Of a stretch of DNA of 5,107 nt, positions 4,960 through 5,107 are shown in pieces. Origin of the DNA: Christensenellaceae bacterium (GTDB lineage: Bacteria; Bacillota; Clostridia; Christensenellales; UBA1750); NCBI GenBank assembly GCA_031287285.1, contig JAITTC010000236.1, positions 1-5,107 on the forward strand, in the 5' to 3' direction. The notes beneath the pieces are model-generated. The model saw only the letters and a list, made by a program, of their open reading frames with translations. It was not told the origin of the DNA and searched no databases. Within the stretch, counting starts at the first letter, position 1. Each line of letters starts with the position of its first letter. The translations under genes were made by a program, and so were the position numbers.

Positions 4960-5107
4960 CCTTTTTAGGCCAGATTAAGACTCGTGAGCAAGAAGACCCA
5001 GAGGAAGATGCTCCCCACCGAGCAGGCGGTGCCAAAGACCACCAGCTCCCCCGCCAGCTCCCCGTCGCCGCCCATCTGCTGGGCCATCGTGTAGGAGGAA
5101 ACCGCGG
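4960..5107. repeat. AEC 3'-end repeat, copy C (inside the apparently intact gene)
   Basis: This is the third direct copy and runs to the window edge. It differs from A and B in several places (GATGCTCC for GATAGTCC, AAGACTCG for AAGGCTCG, CGTGTAGGAGGAAACCGCGG at the edge) but has no indel and reads as a clean C-terminus. It is therefore the likely source of the other two. Confidence 0.92.
4965..5107 (-). CDS. AEC-family (auxin efflux carrier) transporter, C-terminal end, cut by the window edge
   Basis: The last 46 codons before TAA 4967-4965 read AVSSYTMAQQMGGDGELAGE, then LVVFGTACSVGSIFLWVFLL and TSLNLA. This fits the end of AEC permeases: a conserved [PA]-x-AVxSYxMAxxxGGDxELA stretch, then a final membrane helix and a short tail. 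AEC proteins are ten-helix membrane carriers that export or import organic acids and related small anions; the substrate is unknown here. The gene body lies to the right of the window. Behind the stop is only a short GGCC-TAAAAA-GGCC palindrome without a T-run, so termination may be weak and transcription could continue through the remnants toward the protease gene. Confidence 0.75.
   Translation of the reverse strand, partial: AVSSYTMAQQMGGDGELAGELVVFGTACSVGSIFLWVFLLTSLNLA

Noticed and set aside
4216..4968. Plus-strand open frame with an internal repeated protein segment
   Set aside because: The protein repeat only reflects the DNA repeat of AEC 3' ends; the minus-strand reading gives a recognisable transporter C-terminus.
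4448..5107. CRISPR array or other spacer-repeat system
   Set aside because: The repeats are about 155 bp and coding in origin, with only three copies and irregular, unrelated spacing.

Overview
The window reads as ordinary chromosome of a GC-rich member of the Firmicutes, probably class Clostridia. The strongest pointer is the minus-strand order DUF2232/YybS-like membrane protein, ribosomal protein L9 (rplI), then a Lon-family protease with a short N-terminus. This resembles the yybS-gdpP-rplI-(lonC)-dnaB/dnaC neighbourhood of Bacillus and Clostridium. Shine-Dalgarno sites are strong and purine-rich, and one promoter is close to the SigA consensus. I cannot name a species.

Layout. Positions 1-1833 hold a minus-strand operon. 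It is read from a promoter at 1882-1910 (TTGACA, 17 bp, TACAAT) through the yybS-like gene, rplI and the start of a Lon-type gene that leaves the window on the left. Positions 1834-2026 are a divergent intergenic region with a pair of 8-bp direct repeats. Positions 2027-3454 encode a complete MATE-family efflux transporter on the plus strand. A strong bidirectional terminator (3513-3548) separates it from a convergent CPBP/CAAX-type membrane protease gene (3405-4415, minus strand). Positions 4448-5107 carry three direct copies of an approximately 150-bp sequence. The rightmost copy is the 3' end of an apparently intact AEC-family (auxin efflux carrier) permease gene that enters from the right edge. 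The other two are decayed copies of that 3' end lying between it and the protease gene.

Main points of interest. (1) The yybS-like frame is interrupted by an amber codon at 954-952. It then stays open for 39 more codons that look like the missing C-terminus, and ends inside the rplI ribosome-binding site. This suggests a nonsense mutation, a sequence error or recoding. (2) The downstream end of the AEC gene has been partially duplicated at least twice, with a shared frameshift that shows common descent of the two remnants. (3) The protease reading frame has no stop before its terminator, so the expected mRNA is non-stop. (4) gdpP, usually found between yybS and rplI, is absent. The genes other than the operon have no obvious joint pathway. 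I see no CRISPR array, RNA gene, transposase or defence system.
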